Made by a program: the position numbers and the translations under genes
In this document: positions 8,901 to 18,262 of the stretch, one piece after another
Layout: every line of letters starts with the position of its first letter
How positions within the stretch are numbered: the stretch's first letter is position 1
NCBI GenBank assembly: GCA_963210315.1
Contig: OY723241.1
Span: 1,550,001-1,614,000, forward strand
DNA from: Rhynchopus euleeides
Taxonomy: Eukaryota; Euglenozoa; Diplonemea; Diplonemida; Diplonemidae
DNA: 64,000 bases
Reading direction: 5' to 3'
The notes under the pieces: model-generated
Told to the model about the DNA's origin: nothing
Seen by the model: the letters and a program-made list of their open reading frames with translations, nothing else
The model's database searches: none

Positions 8901-11900
8901 GACGGAAGCCCCGGACCCGGGACGGGTGGAGGCTGCCCCCACATGGGAGGAGACGGAGGAAGCGGTGGTGCAAGCGGCGAGACAAGGGCGGTATTCGGCG
9001 GCGATGGCGCGCACCAGGAGCGCCGGCCTGGCGCCTGCCACCCCTGCCACGAAAGCGAAGCTCCTAGCAATGCACCCGGAAGCGGACAGCCCAGCCATCT
9101 CCGCGGCGACGCGGGTAGTGCCCGCGGATGCCACCCCCGCCGAGGTGTTTAAAGCGCTGAAGGGGTTACCGAGGGGCACGGGCGCCGGCCCCTCAGGCCT
9201 GAGGGCGGACCACCTCCGGGAGCTCGTCCAGGTGGAGGGAGTGGATGTGCTTCCGGCCCTCACGGCGGTGGTGAATGTCCTGCGCAGAGGCGAGGCCCCC
9301 CCGCAGCTGGCCCGGCACATCGCGGGCGCGTCTCTGGTCGCGCTCCCCAAGCCAGACGCGGGGATCCGCCCGATCGCGGTTGGGGAGACCCTCCGCCGCC
9401 TGGTGGCCAAAACCCTCACCGCAGACGTCAGGGAACAGGCTGGGAAGCTCCTCCTGAAGGGGAGGCAAGTAGGAGTGGCGGTGGACGGCGGACTGGAGGC
9501 GGCCACGGCGGTCGTGAAGGACTTCGCGGCGCGCAACAGGGGGGCGGACAAGGTCCTGCTGAAGATCGACTATGCCAACGCCTTTAACATGGTTAACAGG
9601 CAGGCGTTCATCGATGCTGTCAGGCGGGACCTCCCGGAGCTGTCGGCGTGGGTCGAGTGGTGCTACGCGTCGCCCTCAGCCCTGATATACCGTGGCGAAG
9701 TGCTCGAATCGCAGAGGGGGGTACAGCAGGGGGACCCCCTCGGGCCGCTCCTGTTCTCCCTGGCCATCCGCCAGCTGACCGAGGACCTAGGCAAGCTGCC
9801 GGGGGTGGAGGGCAGCGTGTGGTACTTGGACGATGGCACGCTGATGGGCTCCCCCGGGGCGGTCGGCCACGCGTTCGCGATCCTCGAGCGGCGGAGCGCG
9901 GAGCTGGGCCTGGTGGTGGCACGCCGCAAATGCGAAGTGATCTCGCTGAATGGGCACTCGGTGGAGGGCCTCCGGGGAGCGGGCCTTGATGTAGCCGCGA
10001 CGGAAAAGGAGCGCGCGACTCGCATGGACCTCCTCCACCACAACTTCGAGTTCCTCGGGGCTCCGGTGGGGGATGCGGAATTCTGCGAGCGGGTGATGGA
10101 TACAAAACTGAGAGAGAAGTTCATCCCGAACCTGCGCCAGCTTCACCACCTCCAAGACGCGCAAGTGGCCATGACCCTCCTGCGACACTGTGAAGGCTTC
10201 TGCAAGCTGGTCTTCCAGATGCGCGCAATTGGGTACGCCGGGAGAGAATACCTTCGCCAGTATGACAAGGAAATCGGGATGGTGCTGGCATCTGTGCTCG
10301 GGGACAGGGACGGGACCCTCCCTGACGATGCGCGAGACCAGGCGGCCCTGCCCGTCAGGCTAGGGGGTATGGGCATTCGGAGGTCGGAGGACCACATCAC
10401 CGCTGCGGCTTTGGCGGCGGCTAGCTCCTTCTTCCCCCTATGTGTGCAGCTGGACAGCGGATATCGTTGGGATGCGGATGCGTGGCGCGTGGCAGCGACC
10501 GCCCACAACGAGCTGGTGGCGGAGGCGGACTGGGTGGACCCTCACAAGCGCCCGGGCGAGCCCCTCCGCCAGCGCGACCTATCCCTGGCGATCATCAGCC
10601 GGCAGCACGAGACCCTACTGGCGGAGGCTGACGTGCTGAGTAAAGGGCGTCAGTTGTCCGCGTCCCTCCCAGGCGCAGGGGCGTGGGTGACGGTGACGCC
10701 AGAACAACAGTTTGCGATGGGGAGGGAGGAGTACCAAGTGGCGGCTCGCCTGCGCCTGGGCCTCGTCGTCTTCGCCCCTGGGTCGCGGTGCCACGAGTGC
10801 GGGGACGCCATGGACGTCTTGGGCGCCCATGTGTTCAGCTGCCAGGCATCGGCGGACCGCATCAAGCGCCACGACGCGGTGAAGCTCGGGGTGCTGGGGC
10901 TGGCGCGGGACGCGGGACTCGGCCCCCAGCTGGAGCCCAACCACCTCCTCTTGGGCGGGGGCAAGCCGGCTGACGTGTTCCTCCCGTGCGGCATAGGTGA
11001 GTCGCGGGGCCGGGCGATCGACGTGACCGTGTGGTCGACGTGCGCGGAGTCTGCGAGGCAGGGTGCGGCGAGAGCGCGGGGGTACACCGCGTCGCGGGCT
11101 GAAGCATCCAAGCATCGCAAGCACGGGGCGCGGTGTCAGGAGGTTGAGATCGCCTTCTCCGCGTTCGCCCTGGAGCAGTCGGGCGGGATGGGTCCGGAGG
11201 CCGTGCGGCTCTTCAGGCACTTGGTCAGCTTCGCGGTGGACCACAAGCTGGGGGACAGGGCCGAGCTCACTCGTTCCTGGGCGGCGCGGATAGTGGTGCC
11301 GTTGATGCGGGCGGTGGGGCGGTCGTCGCTCCGCAGGGGGGCGCTGTGCACGGACCTGCGCTCTGGTCAGACTCGGGAGCGGGTCTTGCCGGATCCGCTG
11401 GTGGGCGTGGAGCCGGACTACTTCTTCGCGCCTGACACGGACCTGGCCCCCGCGCCACACTTCGACGGGCACATGGACGCGGAGGATTTCATGTGTGACC
11501 CGGATGACGCGGCGGGCCCCGAGGAGCCGACCCCTGAACCCGAACCTGCCCCTCCCCGCCGCCCACGCCCGCCGCCTCCCCCCGCGGAGGGGGACCTCCC
11601 GCAGCCGGCGGGTGGGGTGGCGGCTGACCCCCTGGCCCAATTGCTGGAGTGGCGCGGCCAGACGGACGGGAGGCTGAGCTTGTCGTCCCTGCAGCAGCAG
11701 GCGCGGCTGGGCCTGGTCGAGCCGGACGGGTGGTCGTTCCGGGTGGGGGACTGTGCTTTTGATGCGTTGGCCACGCTGGGTGCCCGATCGGTGAAGCAAT
11801 CCAGCGGGTGGCTGCGCCAAGAGGCAGTCCGCAGGGCGATGCGCGACCCGGACCTCCGGATGCGGGTGGAGGAGGGTCCGAACCAGTGGGCCGAGCAGAT

Positions 11901-13527
11901 GATGCGCGCAGGGAGCGACGACGTGCGCACCTGGGCGGACTTCATCGCCCTGGCGGCGGCTGCGCGCGTGACCAGATGCGTCGTCCTCGTGCTCATCGAC
12001 AACCACCAGCCGATGCTTCTGTCCCCAGTAGGTGCGGGTGCAGTGGTGGACGCCCACTGTCTGCGGAGGACGGGGGGGCAACATGGGCACTACGTGCCCC
12101 TAGTTATGCCGGAGCCCATGCGTCAGCACCTGGCGGGTCTTCCCCCGAAGCCGATGGCAGCGGATGTCACGGGGTGCGATGGTGATAGTCCCATGCAGAT
12201 GGTGCGTCAGGGGGGCTCGGCGGGCCAGGTGGAGGAGTGCGAGAAGTGCCGCCGCCCGTTCGACCGCTCCGCGAGGCATCACGCGTGTGGCAGATGCTGG
12301 CGCAAAGTGTGCGCGTCATGCGCAGTGCGGGGTGAGCGGTGCCCAGGCTACATTGACCGGGTGGCGGTGGATGTCGACGCTCCAGACCCTGCGGAGCAAC
12401 CCGCGGTCACCCCGGATCTGCGGGAGGTCCTGGAGTCCGCCCGGGCGCGCCCCCGCCGGCGGAAGCCCATCCCGAGCCGCATGCACGACACGCCGATGGG
12501 GCCCAGGCAGCCGAGTGCCCCGCACGACTCGTCGGGGGCTGCGCACCATCCAACGCGGGTGAAGGAGGAAGTGGCGGAGGAGCCGGTCGCTCCCGGCCAG
12601 GACGTGGAGATGCACCAGGGCGGAGGCTCCCAAACCTCAAACACAGCCCCCTCTGGTGCGCCCTCCGCGACCCACGGCCACAGCGTGCCCCCGGCGGAGA
12701 GTGCCTCCCGGGCTGCCCCAGCCCCCATGCAGGGGCAGGCCCAACATGCAGAGTGCCCGCCGTCGGGGTCGGGGGCCACAGAGAACCACCAGGGCGGAGG
12801 CTCCCAAACCTCAAACACAGCCCCCTCTGGTGTGCCCTCTGCGGCTCCGGTCACGGCGGCAGGCGCCCAGCCGTCTGGCCCCGCTCAGGCCGCGCGGCGC
12901 CGCCAGGGCGGAGGCTCCCACACCTTCAACACAGCCCCCTCTGGCACCTCTGGCGGAACAGCCCCCGGTGGGGCTGGCGGGATCCAGGGGGTTGCTGCGA
13001 CGATGATGCGCAACGCCGCGCAGGCCCGCCGGGACGGGCAGCGCCGCAGCCGGACGGCCGCGTCCTCGAGACGCCTGGAGGAGCTGCGTCAGGGTGACGC
13101 GGCGGGCCCCATGGAGTTCGACGACGACCCGGCGAACGTGTGGGAGCCCGAGGACGACCTCCAGGCCATCGACGCCTACGGGGACGACGAGACGCCCGCG
13201 GCGAACATCCCCGCTCTGCAGGAGCTTGCGGCGTCCCGTGTCTGGGCCGAGGGGGTGGTAGCGCGGGCCCGCGGCATGGCCCCCTGCGTCTCGATGGGAG
13301 GAGCCATCCCCCGCACCGTCGAGGCGTGGAGGCACTGCTTCCACCCCAGCTATGGCCTTTGCCCCCTCTCGCCCAGGGTGGCAGGTGACGTAGCGGCGGA
13401 GTGGCTGCAGGCGCGCATCCTGCAAGGGGGCGCGCAGGCCGAGCCCGGGAACCAGACGAGGGAGCCGGGGGTCAGCCTGCGCGTCTACATGCGCAAGCTG
13501 CAGACGGAGGTGGAGCGGGGCGAGTAG
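5953..13527 (+). CDS. Retrotransposon polyprotein: OTU, zinc fingers, RT, endonuclease, OTU, zinc finger
   Basis: The first ATG in the long frame gives about 2524 residues (the frame is open upstream to 5791). Order: Pro/Ala-rich repeats (about 30-100); hydrophobic Trp/Gly/Ala-rich stretch (about 240-470); OTU-like cysteine protease with GDCLF (Cys627) and GNHYEG (His740); C2H2 and CxxC fingers (about 800-870). Reverse transcriptase spans about 1065-1370, with KIDYANAFN (Asp1206), QQGDPLGPLLFS and YLDD (1291-1294). Next come CHEC...HxxxC (from 1613) and the restriction-like endonuclease with KPAD (Asp1674) and AIDVTVW (Asp1690). A second OTU domain has GDCAF (Cys1934) and HGHYVPL (His2046), then a Cys/His finger near 2096-2130 and three QGGGSQTSNTAPSG-type repeats. 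RT and nuclease would act in target-primed reverse transcription; the OTU domains may remove ubiquitin or process the polyprotein (inference). The hydrophobic N-terminus is unusual and the true start could lie further in. Confidence 0.85.
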   Translation: MEARDAPGRGHARRRGQWALMALLVAALTPPAGEQPGPPPVARETGGSQPPTRVQPGPPPVAAAARGSQPPARGQPGSPPVAAGAAAATAAAAAAAPGQAEPGEGGAHTGPPPTTAHRSDPPASCTPQRHSPTAAEGPRPPPEQAAAVTAAETTPAGPLERRKPLSCPRGAKYGAPGVIADRGGRDGLCPRCGGWWEGVSCGPPPVPGSPLPAYVFPPPSPELPPLGGYWGVGWVRATLGWAVVVAGTLGWSWWPAVFALSRCRARGWWAVGRRRATRLMHSVWGQSKAWRAAVVGGCCWVVAGGVERAWASSAAACWGFVFVWEPRWVALQGETAWAWWWGLGVLPVLLAAGLSPSRAARGISWALGRVSRVVRWLRVSGRAAGVLPGFTEACGLAAGLGGAAVIAAGALWVEVLSASDLRAGVVAASAYGLATGGWVLVGSAMVRQRRLANRRGWLPRWSWRARRRSRWVARRPRLEVLLPASVRRSEDRIGAGLDALRRVSRAERVAEVLPVLASAGALSGGVWGLGFLSLACLVWAGVEVAVTAARLRESEMRDAVTLDLWRSVQPMRRTRLLCATSERPPLFLGPRDLCGGDLEMEEDWTGVDEVLSQFGGSRVPNQATGDCLFAALTPTAALPSHDDIVGMRSELSRRAGDASVKPQLLHLLGDARRVEEYRAGLAGAAHGDHLALHLAAGAWDLSVVVVQEGRGQAIRVDPRRPKKQGPAPADVRVVALSGNHYEGVAMPLARRRALRESAAPAHLSPATCRDACPAALGEGAQEAEGAGLGDVRRRWFCPLTACAGSALHRHTPYSSKETLRKHAQAHADQGEEFPPSALRLLGMKKCMWCSKVMSTSLDSCVKCRPRGATPVVPNRRAPSAAEAADAGRLPPLESIHTERVGVSLSVPGAILRPAAVAYSQALWDVAANSSSTTAWLRLLLVPKTLFRTYRGGKKKQLLAKRAREEAIILWREGRASELWRRARTEAPDPGRVEAAPTWEETEEAVVQAARQGRYSAAMARTRSAGLAPATPATKAKLLAMHPEADSPAISAATRVVPADATPAEVFKALKGLPRGTGAGPSGLRADHLRELVQVEGVDVLPALTAVVNVLRRGEAPPQLARHIAGASLVALPKPDAGIRPIAVGETLRRLVAKTLTADVREQAGKLLLKGRQVGVAVDGGLEAATAVVKDFAARNRGADKVLLKIDYANAFNMVNRQAFIDAVRRDLPELSAWVEWCYASPSALIYRGEVLESQRGVQQGDPLGPLLFSLAIRQLTEDLGKLPGVEGSVWYLDDGTLMGSPGAVGHAFAILERRSAELGLVVARRKCEVISLNGHSVEGLRGAGLDVAATEKERATRMDLLHHNFEFLGAPVGDAEFCERVMDTKLREKFIPNLRQLHHLQDAQVAMTLLRHCEGFCKLVFQMRAIGYAGREYLRQYDKEIGMVLASVLGDRDGTLPDDARDQAALPVRLGGMGIRRSEDHITAAALAAASSFFPLCVQLDSGYRWDADAWRVAATAHNELVAEADWVDPHKRPGEPLRQRDLSLAIISRQHETLLAEADVLSKGRQLSASLPGAGAWVTVTPEQQFAMGREEYQVAARLRLGLVVFAPGSRCHECGDAMDVLGAHVFSCQASADRIKRHDAVKLGVLGLARDAGLGPQLEPNHLLLGGGKPADVFLPCGIGESRGRAIDVTVWSTCAESARQGAARARGYTASRAEASKHRKHGARCQEVEIAFSAFALEQSGGMGPEAVRLFRHLVSFAVDHKLGDRAELTRSWAARIVVPLMRAVGRSSLRRGALCTDLRSGQTRERVLPDPLVGVEPDYFFAPDTDLAPAPHFDGHMDAEDFMCDPDDAAGPEEPTPEPEPAPPRRPRPPPPPAEGDLPQPAGGVAADPLAQLLEWRGQTDGRLSLSSLQQQARLGLVEPDGWSFRVGDCAFDALATLGARSVKQSSGWLRQEAVRRAMRDPDLRMRVEEGPNQWAEQMMRAGSDDVRTWADFIALAAAARVTRCVVLVLIDNHQPMLLSPVGAGAVVDAHCLRRTGGQHGHYVPLVMPEPMRQHLAGLPPKPMAADVTGCDGDSPMQMVRQGGSAGQVEECEKCRRPFDRSARHHACGRCWRKVCASCAVRGERCPGYIDRVAVDVDAPDPAEQPAVTPDLREVLESARARPRRRKPIPSRMHDTPMGPRQPSAPHDSSGAAHHPTRVKEEVAEEPVAPGQDVEMHQGGGSQTSNTAPSGAPSATHGHSVPPAESASRAAPAPMQGQAQHAECPPSGSGATENHQGGGSQTSNTAPSGVPSAAPVTAAGAQPSGPAQAARRRQGGGSHTFNTAPSGTSGGTAPGGAGGIQGVAATMMRNAAQARRDGQRRSRTAASSRRLEELRQGDAAGPMEFDDDPANVWEPEDDLQAIDAYGDDETPAANIPALQELAASRVWAEGVVARARGMAPCVSMGGAIPRTVEAWRHCFHPSYGLCPLSPRVAGDVAAEWLQARILQGGAQAEPGNQTREPGVSLRVYMRKLQTEVERGE

Positions 13528-14199
13528 GCGGAGCAGCGTCCCCACCCCCACCCCCCCCCCCCCCCCCCCCCCGGGACCTTCCCCCCCCCCCCCCTTTCAT
13601 AGATGTGTGCAGGTGGCCGTTGTGAATGGTTAGACAGGGGCTGGCCACCCCCTCCCCCGGGCTCTGCACAGCAGGTCTGGGTTAGAAACAACATAACCCC
13701 CCCCCCTTCCTCCCCTCCCTTCCTCCCCCCTCCCCTCCCCTCCCCTCCCCTCCCCTCCCCTCCCCTCCCCTCCCCTCCCCTCCCCTCCCCTCCCCTCCCC
13801 TCCCCTATTGATGTCCCCCCCCCCCTCCCCCAGCGCTTTGCCGCTCGTGTGAGTACCGCCCTGACTGGGAGAAAGGGTAGGGCTGGTTGGGTTGGCGGAG
13901 TTGGGCGGATGGGCGAAACGGAAAAATCGACGAGGTCGCAGCGTCAGGGCGTTCTGGGCTGGCTGGTGGTGGTTGGGACAAGACCGACGAGATTAGAAGC
14001 GGCACTGGTAGACGGGTTTTGAGGCCCCCCGCCCCCAGGTTCCCCCTGCCCACCTGGACGGACCCAAGTGCCTCACACCGGATCTCTCCCCACCCGGTGG
14101 TCCACCTGACGGATACGCGAAAGAAAAAAATGGCCCATTTTCCCCAGCCAAAAATGGGCCAAAAATGCCCCCGGACACCCCCCAGAGACATGTCCTAAT
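13528..14199. other. 3' region of retroelement: C runs and TCCCC array
   Basis: Long C runs follow the stop codon, then about 100 bases of ordinary sequence, then some 20 tandem TCCCC pentamers at about 13700-13806. The tract from 13850 to 14190 is gene-free, with a short near-palindrome of CCCATTTTCCCCAGCCAAAAATGGG at 14131-14158 among other things. Confidence 0.6.
13695..13806. repeat. TCCCC pentamer microsatellite
   Basis: Tandem CTCCC/TCCCC units, nearly perfect, lie downstream of the retroelement stop codon. Confidence 0.95.
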
Positions 14200-14372
14200 C
14201 CGGGGTGCCAGTAGGGGGGACCTTTCGAATTTTTTTTCGAGGAGAGGTCAATTGAACGTTTTTGAACATCTGAGGCCACTGCGACCATTCCCAGGCCTCG
14301 GAAATGAGATTTTTGGCCCTCAAATGGGGTACCGGTCCCCACGAAATTCCGAAAAAATCATGAAAATCGAAA
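14200..14372. repeat. Dispersed repeat family E, copy 2
   Basis: Same order of words as 5391-5622 in the same orientation (GACCTTTCGAATTTTTTTTC, AATTGAACGTTTTTG, CACTGCGACCATTCCC, CCTCGGAAAT, CCCTCAAATG). The spliced leader that follows copy 1 is absent here. The pair flanks the retroelement as diverged direct repeats about 8.8 kb apart. Confidence 0.7.
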
Positions 14373-17300
14373 GGTCCCACGCACCAAATTCTGCCCAAAA
14401 ATCGTCAAAAATGGACATGTCATATGCAGCAATGGGGCACCAATCACTCCCCAAATTTTGCTCAATGATTCCACGGCAAGCCAGATTTTCTGATCAATTA
14501 GTTTGTTTGAGCATGTTCCTGGCCCTTGTTTGGAAAGTAGATGACCCCTGGCTGGAGAGGACGGTTGTGCTTGACCGGACGGAGAGAGAACCTTCTCCAT
14601 AACCACCTCCACTCCACAATGCCACAAGTGGCAGGAAGGCCGGGTGTTACAGGCCTCAACCAGGGTTCCAAGGCTCTCCACTTCCTGGCTGCGTCAGGGA
14701 TCACCGGGTACAGCGAGCAGGATTCCCTGTCCTGACACCCCAGCATGTGCCACCGGAAGAACTCGAAACAGCAGCCCCCCCCTCATGGGGGTTGCAAGAG
14801 GCACGGAAATCGTTCAAATCGGACCAAGTCCGAAAATTCGGCACTTTCTTGGGTACAAATTGCGGTCCGAAATTTTCCGATTTTTTGAAAAAAGGCTAAT
14901 TCTGTAAGGGGGACCTTTTCGAATTTTTTTTTCGGGCACTTTTTCCACAAGGAAATGTCCGCCCTGTCCGCTACTGTCCACTACCGATTTCAAGGATCCT
15001 CCAATGTACGCACAAACTACGCAAAACTACGCACAAACTACGCAATTTGGGCCTTTCAGCAACACCACTTTGCATTGCAATTTTGCTGCTGGGCCTGGGG
15101 GACACCCTGATCTGAGTTAGTGGTACTCATGGCGTCTGCCCTCACGTGGCTGGCTCTCCTTGCCATTTCCTTTCTTCTGAGATGATTTTGCATTTCTGAG
15201 TTCTTTGGTGCTTCATCCCCCTGGGCCGTGTCAAATTGCTGAACGGCATGTCGATATGGTGGGGTACTGTGGTTGTTCCGACCCACAACAAAGGGAAACC
15301 TTCCTTCGCTTTGGAGCGGCGTCCGGCTGTGGGTGTTTGGCGTTCCAAGAACCCCGCTCGGGATTTGACGGATCCAGACGATTTGCCCAACAGGCACCCA
15401 GTGGCCGAATACGAGGTAGATCCATCGAAGGTAGATCTCGGACACTGCCCGCATACAATGTGGTTCGGATATCTGCACTTTCTCCACTTCATTAGCCCAG
15501 AAGCACATGATCCCCCTATCACGAAAAATATATCGCCCAGCTTGCCTTTCCCTGAAAGGTACTGTGGTTAAGTATGATTCGAGCGTGCCTTCCGCCTAGT
15601 CTGGAGGTCGTCTGGCATGAAAGGTCAGTGAGTCCTTCTTCCGATCTGTTCATTTCGCCAGCTGTTTCGATGAAAATGAGAGAAGAAAATATGCGCAGGA
15701 TAGTTGCCGCCTTCTTGCTGTCTTCCTGCCGGATTCTGAAACCCCCTTTGTGCTTTGAACTCCAATTTTGGAGCCCTGGTGATCATGAGTGTGGCACAGC
15801 TGGAGATCTCCTGTGCACCGTGGCCAGCTTCAGGATCATTGTCCCTCACATTGCGCCTGGGCAAACCCTGTACACCTTGCATATTTGAAAATTATACCAA
15901 GCTGTCTGCCGTGTGCAGAATTACAGCAAAGAAGATCGCCGAGTCCTGCAAAATTTCAGAGTTGTCTGTGCAGCCCAGAAAGTCGAGAAGGCGATTCTTC
16001 ATTGTTCGTCCAGCCTCGGTGCTCGTCGGTGCTTTCACTTGATGTGACATTGTGCCCAACTTGCCCAACCTTCTTCTTGTGTTCTGTTCAATCCCGCTCC
16101 GGGTATGACGCCTTCTGGCGACATTTTGTGCACCACTGCCTGGTCGTATTGGACGTCAGGCTGGTGGTTGTTTATCCCTCTCCTGTGCAGAGCACCGTGC
16201 TTTCATGCTCAGTGTGAGTTGCACAGCGACCAACGGGCTTGCCAGCCTGTTCCCTCATCGTGCGTATTCATTTGTACTTCTCATGCTGCTCTTTCGAATC
16301 TTCTTCGTCTCCAACGGAGGTTCGGTGCGACCACACGACAGTGTTTTGCTTGTTTTTAGAGGGTTGTGTTGGATGCGGTTACCGGATCCCATCGGTAGTC
16401 ATCCCCCAACGGGCCAGAAGGGCGATAGTCATTTGCCACCGTTCTGACAGAAGAACTCAAAACGGTGGCATCCCCCCCTCTCCCCCTCGCATGCGAGGGG
16501 GCTGCCAGGTCGCGTGTGCGGTCCCTCCCTTGCAGGGGATGTCCACCAAAATCTATGCAATCACACAGGCGCTGCCTCACCCCCGCAACAACCACTGGCC
16601 TTCTATCCTGTGGTGTTTAGCGACGTGCGGAAGAGCCAGTGCATTCGAGTCGACTCGTATGCTGTCACCGAGATATCGAGAGGCTTCGCTCTGTCGAACT
16701 GCATCAATGTGTGTGGCAGGTACCCATTGTTGTTGTGTTCGGGGCGCTCAGAGTCACGGAAAGTTGAATGATTTACAAACGCACCGGGCTCACGGAAATC
16801 GTTCAGATCGAAAAAGGTTGCAGTGGGGAGCAGTGTTTTGTTCACCTGCACTCCACGCCCCAACGTGCAGGTGACCAGAAGGCTGCACAAATAAAGTCTC
16901 CAACAGCCTCCAGTGAGAGGCTGCTGCTCCTGTGTTCAAAGCGGTGCCTCTGCCGTGACAGTGGAAGATTCGAACCGCACAGGTTTTTCCAACTGGCGGT
17001 ATTGAACCCACCCGGGTGTGTTGCACAGATTTTAGGATGGGATCACCCTCCGCAGGGTTTCCGAGCAGAGCCGCTCCCCGTGTGCCTGGTGCCCTGTCTT
17101 GGTCCTGGTTGGGTTGAACCCTGCCAACTCGGTATGACTGGGATATCGGTCCCTCCAGCACAGTTCCCCGTCCTCCCCGTTTGCTTTCCATATTTTCGGG
17201 ACACTGCGATCTGCTTCTGCTTCTTTCATACAGGTCATTCCTCTCCAGGGTGCGGTGGTTCACAGTTCCTCACGACGTGCTGATGCTCATCCCACCGCCC

Positions 17301-18117
17301 TTTCTTGCCTTGATGCTGTCTTGAGAATGCACCACCAGATGAGTCGGAGATCGGGTGGGGCTTGAGATGTGCGTGTGTTCCCACATTTTATCAAAAAAAA
17401 ATGCACAATGCAACGTCTCACCCGCTGCCCTGCTTGCGGGGAGAAATGTGAGCTTGGCTGTCCTGAGGCTGCCTGTGAACTCCCTACATTTATTCGCTGG
17501 GATAGTCCTCTGTTCGAGTCAACCATCTATCTCGGCGCCCGACTCGATTCCGCAGACACACAGATTCATCTCCGTGCGTGACGATCCCATTTGTTGAGTG
17601 TTGGGTTGGTTTGATGGGTCAGCCATCACAATTCATTCCGATCTGCAGCAGGGGCTGGTGCCGGACAACGCAAGTCAACAGACGGGCAGAGTGCCGAAGT
17701 GGCGACTTCGTTCGGTTGGTTGCGGTGTATGCATGCAGCTCCTGCGCATAGCGAAAACTTCTATCATCCAGTCTTTGTGGCATCAAGGTCTCCAGAAGGT
17801 TGAGACAACTTGCGAATGGCGACACCCGTCAGCACACCGACCACAGGCACACCGTGGTGTCCTGCCCAGGTGTTGGGGAACGGCCAAAATGCACACTTTT
17901 GTTTGTTGGATGCTTGTATGTGTTCTAATTCCTCAGATCGGTTGGTCGGACTTTCCGTCTGAGAGTCTTGGAGACTGCAGCAGTTTCAAGGATTGCTTTT
18001 TTGTTTGCCTCCCTTTCTTTGGTGAGTTTTGGGCGACGAAGCAAACGCGAAGTCGCGAAATAACGAAAAGAACTCGTGACTGAAGCTTCAGGAACATCAT
18101 TCCACTTCAGTTACCTA
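14373..18117. other. Intergenic region without recognised gene
   Basis: Reading frames are short and overlap on both strands without coding character. It contains repeat family F in reverse (15005-15075), and from about 18020 a diverged copy of the hairpin repeat A (GGCGACGAAG...GAAGTCGCGAAATAACGAA). Another partial family-E match (GGGGGACCTTTTCGAATTTT) lies at 14910-14940. Confidence 0.5.
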
Positions 18118-18262
18118 AGAAACTTTATGTGCCTTTAGCTGGATCGTGCGGCCCCACTCACACCACTTCATCAGACCGGGGAGTGGTGTACACAAAGAGT
18201 GGGGTCTGCGTGCCAACAAAACAACTTTCGGCAGTAATTGGCTTGTTATCTCGTTTTGCTGT
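18118..18262. repeat. Dispersed repeat family C, copy 1
   Basis: GAAACTTT, CTTTAGCTGGATCGTGCG, CCCCACTCACACCACTT, ATCAGACCGGGG and the following 80 bases are nearly identical at 28837-28990. The inner part can pair (CCCCACTC with GAGTGGGG). Confidence 0.8.

Larger units (their letters stand above)
5662..13830 (+). mobile_element. Non-LTR retrotransposon, R2/NeSL/CRE-like, apparently full length
   Basis: A single giant open reading frame encodes reverse transcriptase followed by a zinc-knuckle and PD-(D/E)xK-type nuclease, the gene order of the target-specific early-branching non-LTR clades (R2, NeSL, CRE). Those clades insert into fixed sites such as rDNA or spliced-leader genes. The 5' region (5662-5952) is pyrimidine-rich and begins in a C run 18 bases past the spliced-leader exon. 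The 3' region has long C runs (13543-13594) and a TCCCC array up to about 13806. Both borders are estimates, as no target-site duplication could be fixed. With no stop codon or frameshift the copy may be young. Confidence 0.75.

Noticed and set aside
10615-12090. Long minus-strand open frame (491 residues) inside the retroelement
   Set aside because: It is the mirror of a GC-rich coding frame; the plus strand holds clear endonuclease and OTU motifs. The same applies to the other large opposite-strand frames in 6300-13550, 33700-35000 and 42900-44100.
13850-14200. Remaining part of an SL RNA gene downstream of the retroelement
   Set aside because: No Sm-like site or sequence resembling an SL intron was found after the 3' end, so a target-site duplication could not be shown.
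16960-17030. tRNA gene suggested by a GGTTCGAATCT-type word on the minus strand
   Set aside because: Flanking bases do not form a T arm or acceptor stem, and no A box lies at the right distance.
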